Shown here one piece after another: positions 63,062 through 64,000 of a stretch of 64,000 bases of DNA. Numbering within the stretch: position 1 is the stretch's first letter; each line of letters begins with the position of its first letter. The stretch comes from Chamaesiphon minutus PCC 6605 (lineage in GTDB: Bacteria > Cyanobacteriota > Cyanobacteriia > Cyanobacteriales > Chamaesiphonaceae), in assembly GCF_000317145.1 (NCBI RefSeq), contig NC_019697.1:2480001-2544000 (forward strand), written 5' to 3'. The notes under the pieces were generated by a model, which was not told the DNA's origin, searched no databases, and saw only the letters and a program-made list of their open reading frames with translations. Both the position numbers and the translations under genes were made by a program.

Positions 63062-63565
63062 ATGTCAAAAGTAGTTCCTGGTAGATTTAGTGCCCAGATC
63101 GATGAATCTTTCGTCGTTTTTTTAATTGGAATGCGTGTAAATAACATTTGGGCTGTCAATAAATGGCTGCCTACCGCCCAAGCAATGGGGCCGATGTTAA
63201 ATGTCCTACATCAATATCCAGAAAAAGGTTTTTTGGGACAAGAGTCATTTTTCCGCTTGTTCCCGATAACAACCGTGATGATTACTTACTGGAAATCATT
63301 CGAGCATTTAGAATATTTTGCCCGTAATGCTGACGATCCGCACTTGCAACCGTGGCGAGAATTCAATCGATCGATCGGTAATGATGGCAGCGTCGGGATT
63401 TGGCACGAAACCTATTTAGTCCCAGCAGGACAGTCAGAATCTATTTACGCGAATATGCCCATATTTGGTTTGGCAGCCGCAACTACACACATGCCTGCGG
63501 TTGGTAAAAAAGAAACTGCCCGTCGGCGATTGGGCGGCAATAATACACCTGCTGTTCCTAACTAA
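63062..63565 (+). CDS. DUF4188 protein (monooxygenase-like fold)
   Basis: 167 aa. DUF4188 marks: VPGRFSAQIDESFVVFLIGM, RVNNIWAVNKWLP, MLNVLHQYPEKGFLGQESFF, VMITYWKSFEHLEYFARNAD and VGIWHETYLVPAGQSESIYA. The family resembles small ferredoxin-like (dimeric alpha-beta) monooxygenases, related to heme or aldoxime-type enzymes, but activity is unproven. PadR-controlled phenolic or xenobiotic response is a reasonable guess from context. Confidence 0.9.
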   Translation: MSKVVPGRFSAQIDESFVVFLIGMRVNNIWAVNKWLPTAQAMGPMLNVLHQYPEKGFLGQESFFRLFPITTVMITYWKSFEHLEYFARNADDPHLQPWREFNRSIGNDGSVGIWHETYLVPAGQSESIYANMPIFGLAAATTHMPAVGKKETARRRLGGNNTPAVPN

Positions 63566-63637
63566 TCGAGTCAATTTTGGTAATTATTTTCAAATATCTT
63601 GCACCAATACAGAAACATTAGTATTTAGTGGAGATCC

Positions 63638-63702
63638 GAGGGTACCCACAAGGGGCACCCCTACACAATCGATCTGTAGGGGTGCCCCTTGTGGGTACCC
63701 TC
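63638..63702. repeat. Perfect 28-bp inverted repeat
   Basis: Arms 63638-63665 and 63675-63702 are exact complements around a 9-nt CAATCGATC loop; each arm contains GGTACCC and GGGGCACCCC. A GCGC-poor hairpin of this kind is a common cyanobacterial dispersed repeat. It may act as terminator for the DUF4188 and the oxidoreductase genes, which converge here. Confidence 0.93.
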
Positions 63703-63748
63703 CGATTGTGGCAGTACTAGTATTTAGGCATTAGGACGAGATCTGGGA

Positions 63749-64000
63749 TTACAAGCTATCGATAACCACCGTGCGGCGGGTTTCGGCGGCGATCCGAGCA
63801 GCATCGGCGACGCGAAGTGTAGCGAGACTGGCCGCAGGCGTGACGTAATTTGGTTTACCATCGATGAGATAGTCGAGCACTATTTCTAGATCTTTAGCAA
63901 ATAAGCCTTTGCGCGCGCCAAGATCTAGCGGGGTAGAAGTTCCGTCCTGAATGAATACCCCTTCGTCGCCATCGAATATTAGCGCGCCTTTGTCGCCATG
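63749..64000 (-). CDS. Gfo/Idh/MocA-family oxidoreductase, C-terminal part (5' end outside window)
   Basis: 83 codons plus TAA on the minus strand, open to the window edge. Reads HGDKGALIFDGDEGVFIQDG ... KGLFAKDLEIVLDYLIDGKP ... ASLATLRVADAARIAAETRR, TVVIDSL. The ending (LRVA(D/E)AAR.SAET.(R/Q)TV) is that of Gfo/Idh/MocA NAD(P)-dependent sugar/inositol dehydrogenases. The cofactor domain is outside the window. Confidence 0.85.
   Translation of the reverse strand, partial: HGDKGALIFDGDEGVFIQDGTSTPLDLGARKGLFAKDLEIVLDYLIDGKPNYVTPAASLATLRVADAARIAAETRRTVVIDSL

Overview
The window is chromosomal DNA of a cyanobacterium. Evidence: the chlorophyll-pathway gene acsF; several protein families found mainly in cyanobacteria and plastids (DUF2499, DUF3593, DUF3120); STAND-WD40 giants; and very dense CGATCG / GCGATCGC (HIP1) palindromes. 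The exact genus cannot be settled by eye. The extreme CGATCG density and the heptamer repeats would fit a Chamaesiphon-like or related freshwater lineage, but that is only a guess. No rRNA, tRNA or CRISPR array was found.

Layout. 1-1.1 kb: 3' part of a TnpB/OrfB gene. 1.3-7.7 kb: cupin, phosphatase-like protein, acetyltransferase, acsF, a LolA-like exported protein, a coiled-coil protein and csaB. 8.0-12.3 kb: an accessory region made of long CGATCG-rich direct repeats. It holds a truncated and a frameshifted Rpn-like nuclease gene and an AT-rich two-gene cassette of unknown function. 12.7-30.3 kb: mostly housekeeping and conserved cyanobacterial genes (sbcD, aldo/keto reductase, DUF2499/DUF3593, folK, Nudix, a 40-aa membrane protein, an MBL-fold protein, thiG, ankyrin protein, an intact Rpn-like gene, ruvB, lnt, DUF3120, FHA-cyclase). 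30.4-40.0 kb: two tandem giant STAND NTPases, each with 14 WD40 repeats, enclosing a cupin gene and two acetyltransferase genes. 40.2-43.5 kb: a secreted protein followed by decaying sequence that includes a frameshifted copy of the first cupin. 43.5-61.9 kb: a loose redox/stress neighbourhood with a degenerate receiver, DoxX, NDH-2, three SDRs, PNPOx-like protein, ferredoxin, two lipoprotein methyltransferases, a permease, a HAD protein, a zinc alcohol dehydrogenase, an SRPBCC protein, DUF2993 and DUF2231. 62-63.6 kb: a padR gene divergent from a DUF4188 gene with a palindromic operator candidate between them. The right edge cuts a Gfo/Idh/MocA oxidoreductase gene.

The most unusual signals are in how repeats relate to genes. 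(1) Short tandem repeats follow a strand rule: C-rich units on the sense strand just before start codons, G-rich units on the sense strand just after stop codons, at more than 20 gene ends. (2) A short interspersed repeat lies in frame inside a [2Fe-2S] ferredoxin and lengthens its cluster loop by about ten residues. (3) A MITE-like element with 16-bp inverted ends supplies the stop codons of both flanking genes. (4) Near-identical direct repeats of 250-490 bp divide the Rpn/AT-rich region into modules. (5) The duplicated STAND pair keeps matching upstream regions and carries a short repeated motif around the genes in between.
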